From an uncultured Eubacteriales bacterium (GTDB taxonomy: Bacteria; Bacillota; Clostridia; Oscillospirales; Acutalibacteraceae): a stretch of DNA of 64,000 nucleotides. Every line of letters begins with the position of its first letter. The stretch's first letter is position 1. Under the pieces are notes generated by a model. The model was given only the letters and a program-made list of their open reading frames with translations, was not told where the DNA came from and did no database searches. The stretch covers positions 57,620 to 121,619 of the forward strand of contig ONFG01000001.1 of NCBI GenBank assembly GCA_900317025.1, in the 5' to 3' direction. Positions 63,878 through 64,000 of the stretch are shown here, in pieces. A program made the translations under genes and the position numbers.

Positions 63878-64000
63878 TACTAAACTCAATTAAAAAGCTT
63901 TAAAAGCTTTAAAAGCTTTTTATAGCGCCGCAGGCGCGTTTGAGTTTGTATGAGACGGGATGACGCGCTTTGCGCGGCATCAGCGTGCGCAGCACGCGCT
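63878..64000 (+). repeat. Repeat family B, copy 5 (cut by window edge)
   Basis: Same start TACTAAACTCAATTAAAAAGC as copy 2 and the same GC-rich centre, with two extra TTTAAAAGC units near the start. The AT-stem end lies beyond the window. Confidence 0.85.

Overview
The window reads as chromosomal DNA of a spore-forming Firmicute, most likely a gut-type Clostridia of the Ruminococcaceae/Oscillospiraceae. Supporting signs are sporulation genes (spoVM, spoIIIAA-AD, spoIVB, spo0A), a PolC-type replicase, an IspH-S1 fusion, a ferredoxin-dependent 2-oxoacid oxidoreductase, and a dockerin-bearing surface protein. The DNA is moderately GC-rich with good -35/-10 promoters, clear GGAGG ribosome sites and frequent GTG/TTG starts. 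Most genes lie on the minus strand. No tRNA, rRNA, CRISPR array, prophage or complete insertion sequence was seen.

Layout. 1-4.8 kb: 3' truncated aspS, spoVM with a 47-residue membrane peptide gene, and secDF behind a structured leader. 5-8.3 kb: a four-subunit 2-oxoacid:ferredoxin oxidoreductase operon with a P-loop ATPase. 8.6-10.5 kb: a small orphan gene, a PLP lyase and a Cys-rich small protein. 10.6-12.6 kb: a shortened spoIIIA operon (AA-AD only). 12.8-20.3 kb: ligA, ispH-S1, plsC, cmk, a flavoprotein and an RpiR regulator. 20.3-21.7 kb: an AI-2E family permease. 22.1-32.7 kb: the conserved pyrH-frr-uppS-cdsA-dxr-rseP-ispG-polC run, joining ribosome recycling, isoprenoid and envelope lipid synthesis, and replication. 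32.7-37.3 kb: a CtpE-like P-type ATPase divergent from spoIVB-spo0A. 37.7-45.6 kb: a beta-CASP nuclease and a 2058-residue Ig-repeat protein with dockerin. 45.9-51.5 kb: feoAB, ilvE and recQ. 51.9-64 kb: a PLP sulfur enzyme, a lipoprotein, an MscS channel, a large MORN-repeat protein, a HAD phosphatase, a DEDDh exonuclease, typA, queA and asd.

The most notable points follow. PolC appears to have lost its proofreading exonuclease, with the PHP halves joined by a short Cys-containing linker. Two families of short non-coding elements with terminal inverted repeats are scattered through the window (three and five copies); some sit on or beside stop codons, and two abut downstream of spo0A. The spoIIIA operon stops after AD, with AE-AH absent from the locus. 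A giant secreted protein carries about 23 Ig-like repeats between a cohesin-like N-terminal region and a dockerin. The MORN protein has a long acidic linker and an unrecognised N-terminal domain. The secD and asd leaders, and a region of about 250 nt after polC, look like structured RNA.
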